A stretch of 64,000 nt of DNA from Amphiduros pacificus (taxonomy: Eukaryota; Annelida; Polychaeta; Phyllodocida; Hesionidae), in NCBI GenBank assembly GCA_949316495.1, contig OX439004.1, positions 38,632,561 to 38,696,560 of the forward strand, given 5' to 3'. Each line of letters opens with the position of its first letter. Position 1 is the stretch's first letter. The translations under genes and the position numbers were made by a program. Below, piece by piece: positions 49,496-60,412 of the stretch. The notes below the pieces were generated by a model that was given only the letters and a program-made list of their open reading frames with translations, was not told the DNA's origin and ran no database searches.

Positions 49496-50305
49496 CAGTT
49501 ACTGCAACATTGTATCTCCCACAGTGTCAATTAAATCCTTTTGTAATCCCATTTAAGTTCTTAATATGCATCAGGTGATTCCATTCAGATACATAACGAT
49601 CAATTCTTCATTTCAAATGTAAGATTAAAAGATTAGTTATATGTGAATATATGGTATAGGCCTCCGCGGATCATTGAGTCAATCCAATCCTGCCGACCTG
49701 CTCTGTTGGTTAAAGAGGTGCCTGGTTTGACAAAGGAGGTTGAAGTCAGGCGAGAAACAAAATCCCTTTGAGCCAGGGCAGAAAGGTTGTGTTCATGTTC
49801 CAATATCTCTTATGTAATAGTGATTTTCTCCTGATTGACAATGTTCTGGGTGTAAGTGGTAATAATAAGAAATCACACATGAGAGGATATGAGTAGATTG
49901 ACATGTAGCTTGGATACACCAATCCTCATTTTATTTGTTTTAATATGAAGATATTTGAATGGTAAAAAGTGGAAAATATATCCATCATTTGTCAGATGTT
50001 TAAATCTTGATTGCAAAAGGATCACAGCTATATTACTTTACCACTTTAAATCACAACAGACTGGATTCCATACTGGACGTTACAGAATGCCTTGCTTCCA
50101 GGAAGATATGCAAGATACATTTAATACAATTTATTTTAGACAAATGAGTTATATAGACTTGCAGGAGAGTATTTAAGAGGTTCGATTTATATAAAACTAA
50201 CTTGAATCTACAATACAACAGAGAGCTGTTTCAATCTTTAGATTTAAACTTAAAATTGTTGACTGTAAATAGATAGAAATTAATGCAAGTTTTTCTGTCC
50301 TGTTA

Positions 50306-50570
50306 TAGCTGGTCCTGCAATAAGTATAAATAATTTTGCATTACTCATTTTATTTTCTAGCTGGTCCTGCAATAAGTTTAAATATTTGTGCATTACTCAT
50401 TTTATATTTTATAGCTGGTCTTGCAATAGGTTTAAATATTTTTTGCATTACTCATTTTATTTTATAACTGGTCCTTAACAAAGTATAAATATTTTTGCAT
50501 CACTCATTTTATTTTATAACTGGTCCTGCAATAAGTATACAATATTTTTGCATTTCTCAGATTCTTTTAT
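50306..50570. repeat. About 53-bp tandem repeat, 5 copies
   Basis: Each copy reads TAGCTGGTCCTGCAATAAGT, then ATAAATATTTTTGCATTACT, then CATTTTATTTTA. The right-most copies are more diverged. Confidence 0.9.
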
Positions 50571-51145
50571 ATCTTGTACTGCAATGAGTAGAAATGTTTG
50601 GGGCTTACTCTGCAGGTGGCGATAGAGCAAGTAGAGTAGGACCCTTGGTTTCAAAAAAATCATGCTGAAGAAGAAAATCACTTTAATGCAGAAATGCTAG
50701 CGACAGTTGACACGGTTGTGATCTCACAACGCCTTGTGTGTGATCATTATAAAATAGCATGAATTAGAAATATTAGTTTGAATTGGGCATGGATTCGCAC
50801 CTATTATGTTGTAGAGAAAAGCATTTTGATAGGTTCATTCAAGCTGTGAAAACATGAACACCAAGTTGGCTGAAAGTTTAAAAATTGCATCAAAATCTCT
50901 TAAGGGCCTAACCTGTAATGAATACGAGGGATTGACATGTTAGGTGCAGGGGGCGATTTTGATATCATGCATAAATGAGTAGATTACTTACGTTCACCAC
51001 AGTATAATGATAACATAAAGGCAAACTTAAGACTCCTTCGTTGACACTTTAAGCCATTGTCGAAAAATAATACATTATCCATCTCAACAATATGAATAAC
51101 TTTGATGCGCTGTCATAATTTATACATGAAAATATTTTGGTTTTA

Positions 51146-52239
51146 GAGCTGTCTGATCTCTCTGATCGCTATATATGCTGTTTGATTTCAAAACAAGCTA
51201 CCTGATCTTTATATAATCTGCATGATTTCAAAACAATCTGCCTGATCTCTATATAATCTGCCTGATCTCAACATAAGCTGCCTGATCTCTTCACAAACTG
51301 CCTGATCTCTATATAAGCTGCCTGATCTCTTCACAAACTGTCTGATCTCTACACAAACTGCCTGATCTCTACACAAGCTTTCTGATCTCTACACAAGCTT
51401 TCTGATCTCTACACAAGCTGTCTGATCTCTTCACAAACTGCCTGATCTCTACACAAGCTTTCTGATCTCTACACAAGCTGCCTGATCTCTACACAAGCTG
51501 CCTGATCTCTACACAAGCTTTCTGATCTCTACACAAGCTGCCTGATCTCTACACAAGCTGTCTGATCTCTACACAAGCTTTCTGATCTCTACACATGCTT
51601 TCTGATCTCTACACAAGCTGCCTGATCTCTTCATAAACTGTCTGATCTCTACACAAGCTTTCTGATCTCTACACAAGCTGCCTGATCTCTACACAAGCTG
51701 TCTGATCTCTACACAAGCTTTCTGATCTCTACACATGCTTTCTGATCTCTACACAAGCCGTCTGATCTCTACACAAGCTACCTGATCTCTACACAAACTG
51801 TCTGATCTCTACACAAACTGCCTGATCTCTACACAAGCTGCCTGATCTCTTCGCAAACTGTCTGATCTCTACACAAGCTGCCTGATCTCTACACAAGCTG
51901 CCTGATCTCTTCACAAACTGCCTGATCTCTACACAAGCTGTCTGATCTCTACACAAACTGCCTGATCTCTACACAAGCTTTCTGATCCCTACACAAGCTG
52001 CCTGATCTCTTCACAAACTGCCTGATCTCTACACAAGCTGTCTGATCTCTTCACAAACTGCCTGATCTCTACACAAGCTTTCTGATCTCTACACAAGCTT
52101 TCTGATCTCTACACAAACTGCCTGATCTCTACACAAGCTTTCTGATCTCTACACATGCTTTCTGATCTCTAAACAAGCTTTCTGATCTCTACACAAGCTT
52201 TCTGATCTCTACACAAACTGCCTGATCTCTACACAAAAT
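51146..52239. repeat. 20-bp minisatellite, about 54 copies
   Basis: Unit CCTGATCTCTACACAAGCTG. From about 51241 to 52238 the units stay in perfect 20-bp register with no indel. The left end (51146-51240) is older and diverged. Variation sits at four places: T/C before CTGATC, ACAC versus TCAC or ATAT, AAGC versus AAAC or ATGC, and the last G/T. Confidence 0.97.
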
Positions 52240-53373
52240 ATCTTGAAATATCCTAACTCAAGTATCAAAATAACATGTATATGTTTTCATCCGTAAAGAT
52301 TGATAGAAAAATGTACAATACAAGCCATATGTATAATTCATATATGTATGGTCATTAAATTTGAGTTCGGTGAGAAAAGCCCTTGTCAAAACTAGTATTG
52401 TGCTTGGTGCACCGTTATTACACAAGCAGGTGCGATTAAGACCATTGGGCACGGACTAGGCGCGCTAATGCTTTCTCTTACGGGAAATTATATGGACAAG
52501 TGAGAGGCCAATTAGGTGTGGCATTCATGGTCCATTGACACTGACAAATGGGCAGACCGCGATACGCCAATCTGCTGCTTCAACATTCGCTCAACATTAC
52601 AATATCAACCACTGGCTCCAGGCAACATCGACATGTAAAGTCATTTGTAAGTTTTGTTTGCAGCCTGTGATACAAAGTCCATTTTTAACGGGGACGCAAT
52701 CCAATGATATACGCGGAGATTGTACAATTGACGAATACAACAGTGTCTGTCACGCTAGTATTGGGTGTCTGAAAAGGTGGGAGAATATCAGTATTATGAC
52801 TGCTCATTCAGGCCAGGTGAAGATTGGTGTGCCATTCACTTGCTCCACATGGCCAGCAAATAATATGAAGACATTATATATGGGTGATGTCAAACACCTA
52901 TCTCATTGACTCTTCATGACATGTCCGCCTGGCACGCACTCACAGGGTTAAATGATAGCTTTACATGTTACAGTGAATATGGCAATTCATATCCAGAAGG
53001 AGAGGGGAATCAAGGACATCGAATAAATATTGGACAAATTGAGAGTGGCTGTGTCAACACCGTAGACAAGAGGGTCACAGACATGAATGCTTGTGTATGA
53101 ATCCCAGGATCACATACGCTGTAAACTTAGCCAAGTCTTCAACTTGCAGTAAGTACAAGTATATGAGCTATCTCAAAATGCAGGATTAAAACAGATTAGA
53201 AAACGTGCCGCATGAGATGAAAAACAGGCAACTGGATCAAGAGGTTGACGACATCTTAAAAGAGGTGATTAAACCCGAAATGGGTGAGGGATTAAAATAG
53301 ATTTTAAAAGGGAACCCCAATCACACACTGATGGGTCTCAAAGGTGATCGATTAGGAGATTTGAGTTAGCGAT

Positions 53374-55122
53374 ATGGCTTCTGTTGGCGTGTCTTATCCC
53401 GTTGACATGGATAAAGACGGATTTAATGATCATAAGGTCCCGGGAGAGAATTGGTATTCTGGGATGGTACAAAGCGCTGAAGAAATCTGCGAGAAGTCTG
53501 GGCAATGGCCCAATTCTGGCGGATACCGTGACTGGGATGTGGCAGAGCCGAGGTGTGTTGCTGACCAGCGCCAGTTGTTGCTGAGATACAGGCACGTCTA
53601 CGCTGGCAAAGGAGGCTGGTACGGCTACAGGACCGGTCGATATGCTTCAGTTACCTCCCAGTCTAATAACCAACCTGACGTGACCGCCGCCACCAGACAT
53701 AACGCCAATAAGAAGAAAAAACCCTTTGTAGCGCACAAGTACCGCAAAGAAATTCTCAAGAAACTCAGCAAGACCGTACAGTCTTCTGAAACAGGTGGCA
53801 GCATTGAGAGGGATAATAGTTCAGGCGAAGAGCCGAGAACCTCCCGACAAAAACTTGGCAGCGTTGCCAACTCCACGGCCCAAAACCTTAATAATCCCGG
53901 CAATGACGGACAGTTTGCCCACAGAGAAGGAGAGCTGTCGGCTACCTTTCATATCGCAAGCGGCAGCGATCAACAGGCCCATGTTGACACAATCAAATCA
54001 CCGATACCCGCTTTATGTACAGATCAGTGTTTGCCCAGGAGCAGCCTGCAACACATATCCACTCAAGATGGTGTTATTACCACCACTGCCGGCGTGGGAG
54101 AGAACAGAGTAATTACTAGGCGAACTGAGAAAGACACTGCTACCCATCTCACTGACATGGTGACGGTGATCGCGCTAAATGAAAGAGAAGCTATGATGAA
54201 AACCAGGGAAGAGAACTACAGGGGTTCAAACTTTGGCCCCTCTTTTAACAAGATGGAGTCAAACACAAAAATGGCTCACGTTCAACAGCATGATGTTGTG
54301 AAAAATAAAAAGGATAAAAGGAGAAAATCAATACCAACAACCTCTACAAGGAGAAATATGAATCTTTTTTCAAGACTTTCTGTGGAGGCGCAAGCTGCTA
54401 TTCACGAAACCAGAAAAGAAATGGGCTTGGAATTAAATGATAACGATGATGATAATGATGAGGATGAGGAAGAGGATGAGGATGAATATAAAAATGAGGA
54501 AAGAGATGTGACAAAAACGGGAAGAACAGTGGATATAGAATTTGTTGCCTTAGAAACAAATCCTAAATATGAAACACAGGAGAACAACGGGTGCCATGGG
54601 CACAACAATGGTATCCACAATAACAATTGTTCTTGTAAAACAAGAGCTGGAATAGTCTTAAAAGGTACAAAAGAAACGTCGATTAGGATACCATATAGCT
54701 CAATAGCTCCGAAGAAAGGGGGAAGTAAAGTGACAGTAGCGGAAAGAGAAGGGTTTCATAATGGGAACAATACCTCAAGATCAAATACCCGAAAAGCCAG
54801 CAGTAAAGGACTTACACCAAGGACAAACAACAGCACTAAACTCCCTCACATAAAATCTGATCCTCTAATTAAACCTGATACTCCTCCCCTGGAAGATGAT
54901 CCTCCAGATCACAACCATCTGATACCTGGCATAGGGAACTACAAGATGTTTCTGCCTAAAGGATCGAAAATGAAAAGGGAGCCTTCATTTCACATAACCC
55001 CAGTGGGGTATGACTCTAGATATGTGGACCCTCCCAGATTGAACGATATAGAAGAAACCCCAGAGGAAGTTAAAGCAAAAGCTGTTGAAAAATGTAATGA
55101 CTGGTTGGATAAGTATCTATAG
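53374..55122 (+). CDS. Uncharacterised 582-residue protein, intronless open frame
   Basis: I do not recognise this protein. The frame is closed upstream by an in-frame TGA at 53362, so ATG 53374 is the first possible start; the stop TAG is at 55120. At 582 codons it far exceeds any other non-PKD1 frame and its codon use is not repeat-like. Residues 1-130 look ordered, with EEICEKSGQWP, GGYRDWDVAEPRC, GGWYGYRTGRYAS and a basic helix HKYRKEILKKLSK. Residues about 131-510 are polar and disordered, with a Lys/Arg patch (KNKKDKRRKS near 312), an acidic run at about 355-378 and a His/Asn/Cys patch (NNGCHGHNNGIHNNNCSC). Residues 517-582 look ordered again: PGIGNYKMFLPKG, SRYVDPPRLNDIEETPEEV and a closing amphipathic helix with EKCNDWLDKYL. 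No signal peptide or membrane segment. It could be a cytoplasmic or axonemal scaffold, but that is a guess. Confidence 0.7.
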   Translation: MASVGVSYPVDMDKDGFNDHKVPGENWYSGMVQSAEEICEKSGQWPNSGGYRDWDVAEPRCVADQRQLLLRYRHVYAGKGGWYGYRTGRYASVTSQSNNQPDVTAATRHNANKKKKPFVAHKYRKEILKKLSKTVQSSETGGSIERDNSSGEEPRTSRQKLGSVANSTAQNLNNPGNDGQFAHREGELSATFHIASGSDQQAHVDTIKSPIPALCTDQCLPRSSLQHISTQDGVITTTAGVGENRVITRRTEKDTATHLTDMVTVIALNEREAMMKTREENYRGSNFGPSFNKMESNTKMAHVQQHDVVKNKKDKRRKSIPTTSTRRNMNLFSRLSVEAQAAIHETRKEMGLELNDNDDDNDEDEEEDEDEYKNEERDVTKTGRTVDIEFVALETNPKYETQENNGCHGHNNGIHNNNCSCKTRAGIVLKGTKETSIRIPYSSIAPKKGGSKVTVAEREGFHNGNNTSRSNTRKASSKGLTPRTNNSTKLPHIKSDPLIKPDTPPLEDDPPDHNHLIPGIGNYKMFLPKGSKMKREPSFHITPVGYDSRYVDPPRLNDIEETPEEVKAKAVEKCNDWLDKYL

Positions 55123-55533
55123 CAGAACTTGTGCTGGGCGGTTACACTACTATATTTTATAAGCATTATAAACGTGTTCAAATATATACAAACATTCTAA
55201 AGTGAGATCATCTCAGTTTAACGCCGAACGTGCCCTCAAATAAGCCCAGTGTATTATATCACATGTTCAGGTTCCCCCACAAAGCATGCAGTAGCAAACC
55301 ATTAACCATACAAGGATTATGTCAATTTAAAGTGTAATATATTCCTCTTTGTGCAAAACTTGCTCAGCTACATCATATTATATTGTTATAACTAGTGTGA
55401 AAAGGTTGCATACTGAAAAATCTTCCAAAGAATGCATGTATTAGGTAATTTTCAGAGCTAATGGCAATGCCTCTCTCATTCCAATGGATTTTATTGCATT
55501 TTATCGTTCTTTCTCCTTATTTATACCTCAGTG

Positions 55534-55571
55534 ATGCGCGTATTTATGCGATTTCGAATGAATACGCGCAT
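55534..55571. repeat. 11-bp inverted repeat
   Basis: ATGCGCGTATT at 55534-55544 and its exact complement AATACGCGCAT at 55561-55571, with a 16-nt loop. Confidence 0.9.
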
Positions 55572-55846
55572 GCCGATTATTTGTAAAATATTGATTAGTT
55601 TGCGTCGGCCATCTTTAGACTGGTCCCCCATCGAGTGTCAAGAACATCGTGTTTATACACAGACGGCGGCAACCAGTCTATGGCTGTACGCGCCATTTTC
55701 GGGTCACGTGACGGGGTCAAATGAGGTGCGCTTTGTTTACAAATGTTTGTAACGATAAATATCTTGTTTCATGTTTCATTTTTTCAAAATACAGTAGTTG
55801 TCTGAGGTATAAAAACAAAACATACACTCGTCGGTCAGCTGTGACC

Positions 55847-55935
55847 GCGGATTCAGTTCGTTGGTGATGGCGGACGGATACCCTTCGCCTTCGGCTCAGG
55901 GTATCCGTCCGCAATCACCAACTCACTGAATCCGC
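55847..55935. repeat. Long hairpin: 38-bp arms, 13-nt loop
   Basis: The left arm 55847-55884 begins GCGGATTCAG and ends CGGACGGATACCCT. The right arm 55898-55935 begins AGGGTATCCGTCCG and ends CTGAATCCGC. They pair with only a few mismatches, around a TTCGCCTTCGGCTC-like loop. A smaller hairpin CGGTCA/TGACCG (55832-55847) abuts the left arm. The layout fits a foldback or MITE-type element end, or a CpG-rich regulatory hairpin. Confidence 0.85.
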
Positions 55936-57420
55936 TCACCCAGCTTCCCGACTCGGTATGTTTTGTTATAGCATGCATATATTCATGTAAGAAACAAGTT
56001 TAAAGTTGACAAGTTTCTCTCCAGTTTTCGGCAAGTCGTAAAATGTTTAAATGTTGATCTGATTTGCCAGGAAGAAGGGATTCGTTTTAAGCTCTGGCAT
56101 ATAATCCAATCCAATTTAGAATCCCAATAACGGACAACAGTTATCAAGCTTAAAGATTTACAAACTAGAATAATCAGTGTTTGCAACCAAAATAATGTTA
56201 CTTAAAATAACTATAAGATAGCAGATGTACATCGGAGTGTAAAAAAACAGTTCAATTTCCTGAGAGGATTTCAATCAGTTTGTATTTGTATTGGTTCTAT
56301 GTGGGTTGTTATGGTGAAAGATTAAGCCAATTTATTACTGAATACCGTGAAATGGCAGTGGGAGTGCTAATATTTAGAACCCACTGCCTTAGCACTGCCT
56401 TCCAACAAATACATGTACAAAAAGGAAAAAATCAAGTCACATATGTCATATTACAACATTATTATTATGTATAATAGTGGTTTATGATACACACTCAATC
56501 TGTAAATGTTAAGTTGAGAAGCACAATTACTGTGAAGAACATCGTGCATTTTGTGTTTGCATCAAATATTTATTCGATCAAACCTTGTTCCAAGTGAACA
56601 TCATAAAAATAAAAGCGTGCTTAATCCAATCTGATTATTAGACAACTGTATCATGCATTTGTTTCATTCAGATATAACCTTAATTATAAATCATTTGGAA
56701 TGGAAGAAAGGGTTTTAAGAATACCACAATAAATTAATAGTAGAGAATATCAATTTACAGCAAACTATGTATTTAGTAGTCATGACTCCTTAAAACCCTA
56801 TTTTCAACTATTGACACAACTTTAAACTATTTATAAAACAGATTTGGTCACCATCGGGAAAGGCAAGATTTGCAAGTATACATAAATCTATTTACTTGAT
56901 AAGAAAAGGGGTAAACTTATAACAACACTTCTGTTTGAATAACACTGATCAGATCAATATTGTTTTTCACTTAATGTTTTGCCTTTTCCCGGTTCCATTA
57001 GATAACATTGGAACTTCCACTCCTGAATTTTCAGTTTTATAATCGCATTCACAAATGTCTTTGAAGTGGCATGGGATTTAACTGTTACAGCATATAGGTA
57101 CCATGTCGTGAATTTCTGATATAATCCTTTGCGATTGATTAAAACACACTAATATTGATTCAAATGAGCCATAAGTTGTCCACTTCCTCAATTGGCTTGT
57201 CATTCATGGCTGTCAAAGGCAGGTACCATAGCAGGTGCCAGTTCAATATCAATGTTATTATTAAGACATATTATAGATCTGTGATATTCACAAAGGTTTA
57301 TTGTGTTATATTATTACAATAAAAGCATTTAATTATTATTAATATTGTCTCCATATGGATTTGTATTTATCTCATATTCTAAAGTATGTATTTCAATATT
57401 TGTTCCTATTTGTTCCATAT

Positions 57421-57628
57421 ATAGTGCCTCACCGCAGGCCCAAGACAAACCACTCATCACAGATTTACGAGGACAATAGGTTGAAACTTCAAGCACGGGC
57501 CTCAGCTCACATGAACATTTGAAACATGAATACATTCTTGGCATGGCCGGGAATCAAACCAAAAACCTTTGAGTAAACAAGAGGAAATAGAGCTAATAAG
57601 CTTGCAACTGCACCACGGCGTGGGGCCC
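57421..57628 (-). mobile_element. tRNA-derived SINE, copy 1
   Basis: Read on the minus strand, a tRNA-like head starts near 57628. The A-box-like TGGTGCAGTTG (57615-57605) is followed 44 bp later by a B box GGTTTGATTCC (57560-57550), then GGCCATGCC. The body runs on to about 57421 with CTCATGTGAGC-like and TCGTAAATCTGTGA segments that recur in copy 2. Diverged, with no long A tail seen, so an old insertion. It is not a tRNA gene because the arms do not pair. Confidence 0.65.
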
Positions 57629-58560
57629 TTTCTTTCGATCAAATGCCTACATCTTCATTCATGAAATTATAGATGTCACAGGAAATTTTACAGAGGTTTG
57701 GGGTATGCTTAATTGATATGTGAGAAAGAAACTCTTATTCAAGCAAGCTATCTCACTAAAATCAACCAAAATACACTGACCATGGCTATTGTGTTTTGCT
57801 GAAAGTGCCAAGTTCTGGCTGTCCTCTTTCGACCACCAGGTGGCCACATGTATACAAGTATATGACCTCTATTGTGGTCTGTCAGGGTGTTAGGCCTGTA
57901 TTAATGGGCAAATATTAATGGATAAATGGGGCACTGTAAGCCAAATCTGAAGGTGCTCCATAGATATCAAAACTTTATTAAGCAGTTGTTTGCATTAGAT
58001 CACTGATCAGCAAAACAAATTTTGTTGACGAAGTGTCCAATGGATGATTTGGATTTGAGCAGAAGACTCATCCACTTTCAAATGACTCAGAACATCATGT
58101 AGTATGATGGTAATAGCATTTATTGGCAGTGTTTGAGACAAAAACATTTTTATTATGCAAGGAGAAAGTGCTTGAAAACCTCATCATGAATGCTTTAATA
58201 GTTCTTTTGGTACAAGTCACTTTGAAGATCGATAATAGTGCAAATAGTCACTCATTAAATGTTCTTAGCAATAGAAAAGAGACACTCCCGTTGAGTTTCA
58301 TTTTACAGCACATATATAAAAGCTTTTAAGAATATACATCAAAATCTATATCAGGGAGAGAGGATGATATTCTTTCAAATGGTAACATGACGAATAAATT
58401 GAAAACATGGCCTGTGGTATGAAAATGCATTATAGTCTATGGAATTATTCTAGCATGATTGTAAATGGAATATCTTATGAATTGTCATATGGGAACGGAA
58501 ATTGAGTTTGTGTTCTATAAGGTTTACGTCACTTTCAACATTGTTTAAGTTTTATCATGA

Positions 58561-58790
58561 CGAGACCTACTTATTGTCTTGTCACAGGTGTTGACATGAC
58601 AATCCGCCCAGTCACATATTTACAAGGAGAGCAAATTATTCAGACATGAGCATCAACTCATATGAGAAAATGGAACGCAATCTCGGCATGGCTGGGAATC
58701 CACAACCTTTGATCATCTCACAGGAAGTGGTGCTGATATGATTGCGCTCTAACCTGGCTCTAACAAACTGCTCCACGGCCCTGTCTAGCC
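58561..58790 (-). mobile_element. tRNA-derived SINE, copy 2 (same family)
   Basis: Minus strand, head near 58790. TGGAGCAGTTTG (58775-58764) is an A-box-like word, followed by TTAGAGC as in tRNA D-arms. The degraded B box is GGTTGTGGATTCCC (58707-58694), followed by AGCCATGCCGAGA. Body words shared with copy 1 on the + strand include TCGGCATGGCTGGGAATC, CATCAACTCATATGA and TCACATATTTACAAGGA. Same orientation as copy 1 and about 1.15 kb away. Confidence 0.6.
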
Positions 58791-59079
58791 CTAGGAAATG
58801 GTAATCAAACCAATATCACATACAATGCAAATGTATCAATTAATATACATTTTACTCAATCTCTTCTGAATAGAAAGAGTATATGCAGTGCATTGTGGTG
58901 CCAGATAAACATATCGAATTTTGTTTTTTAAAACTATTTTTGGCTTTTCTGTCAATGAGGGTCAGACATATAAGGCTGGATCATTGCTTTGATATATGAA
59001 TCCCTTGATTGTATTACATCTGGAAACCATGCATAACAGCAACAACAATCCACATAGTTATTTCCAGAGAAATGGAAGT

Positions 59080-59310
59080 GCAGCAATACACTATTTAGAA
59101 AGGTAAGTATAGAAATATGTGCAGCAATACACTATCTAGAAAGGTAAGTATCAAATGTATGGAGTAATACGCTATCTAGAAAGGTAAGTATAGAAATGTA
59201 TGGAGTAATACACTATCTAGAAAGGTAAGTATAAAATGTATGGAGTAATACACTATCTAGAAAGGTAAGTATAGAAATGTGTGCAGGAATACACTATCTA
59301 GTAAGGTAAG
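59080..59310. repeat. 40/41-bp tandem repeat, 6 copies, each with a consensus 5' splice site
   Basis: Each unit ends CACTATCTAGAAAG and the next begins GTAAGTATAGAAATG. The GGTAAG words start at 59102, 59143, 59183, 59224, 59264 and 59305, alternating 41 and 40 bp. Decayed copies appear to continue to about 59455. Confidence 0.92.
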
Positions 59311-60342
59311 CCAAGAAAGGTTAATCGGCAAAGGTGTGCACTAATGTACCATCTTGATCAGGAGGATTAACATTTCTGTGATTAGTCCAGAGATATATTT
59401 GGAAAGGTTAGTGTGGAAATACAAATAGTGTAGCTATCTGGAAAGTAAGTATATATATATATATGTATGTGTGCAGCAATAATACACAATCCAGAGAGTG
59501 TGATATGCAAACGTGTGCACTAATTAGTCAAAGATGTAGTATGGAAATATGCAAATACTAGTAATGACTTGAGCAATAATACTTGTTATCTGTTAAAGGT
59601 TATAATTGAGCGTTATATTGTATTCAAAAATATAATTATTGGACTTTAAGGAACTTGTTTCGTATGTCTTTAGAAAATATGTCATTTGACTAAATGTTGC
59701 CCATATATTGATAGTTGTAAGATGTTCACGTGATTTGATGCGATGTACACGTGATCACGCCGTTTCGTTCCCTTATGATGTGATCAGATCATAGAACACA
59801 TAAATATATCATGCTTGCTTGAAAGGTTTCAGCACATAATTCATCCTGATAATTAACGCTCTAAATTATCATTTAATAAGGTTTGTCATTACAATACCAC
59901 ACAGTTCCAAGTCTCTCCGATAAGCAATTCAAACCAAACCAAGAGTTCCATTTCCAAAGACATTGATATTCAAATTGTAGCTTCAAGTTGACATTCCCCT
60001 TATAATGATAAATCTGTATGAATTATGAAAATTATGTCTTATAAAACGGAAGGAAAAGTAGTTATCGGCTGTAATATGTACGAAATGCACTTGTGATTGT
60101 AGTATCTAATTATGCCATATATCAAAATTGATCATGTTGATTTGAATTTGATAGAGATATATCAATATACTGAATACAACTGATATCATCAACATATGTC
60201 TGATAAGACAGGATCGAAACTGATCAGATATTTCTCAATCTCCAACATCTTAATACCCTGTCCAGGAGGCAAACCTTACTCAAAGAAAATAGGACATATT
60301 GCTGGTGTGAAACGTTATCTATTGAATATGATATATAAACTA

Positions 60343-60345
<3 letters not shown>

Positions 60346-60411
<66 letters not shown>
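60346..60411. repeat. (AT)n microsatellite, about 33 repeats
   Basis: An uninterrupted AT run. Confidence 0.97.

Positions 60412-60412
<1 letters not shown>

Noticed and set aside
49685-49760. tRNA-like words (CTGTTGGTTAAAGAGG, then AGGTTGAAGTC)
   Set aside because: The B box is too poor and no body shared with the SINEs at 57-59 kb was seen. It could be a very old SINE remnant, but this is not supportable.
52535-52909. 124-codon frame upstream of the 53374 gene
   Set aside because: No recognisable motif and no link by splice sites to the downstream frame, which has its own upstream stop.
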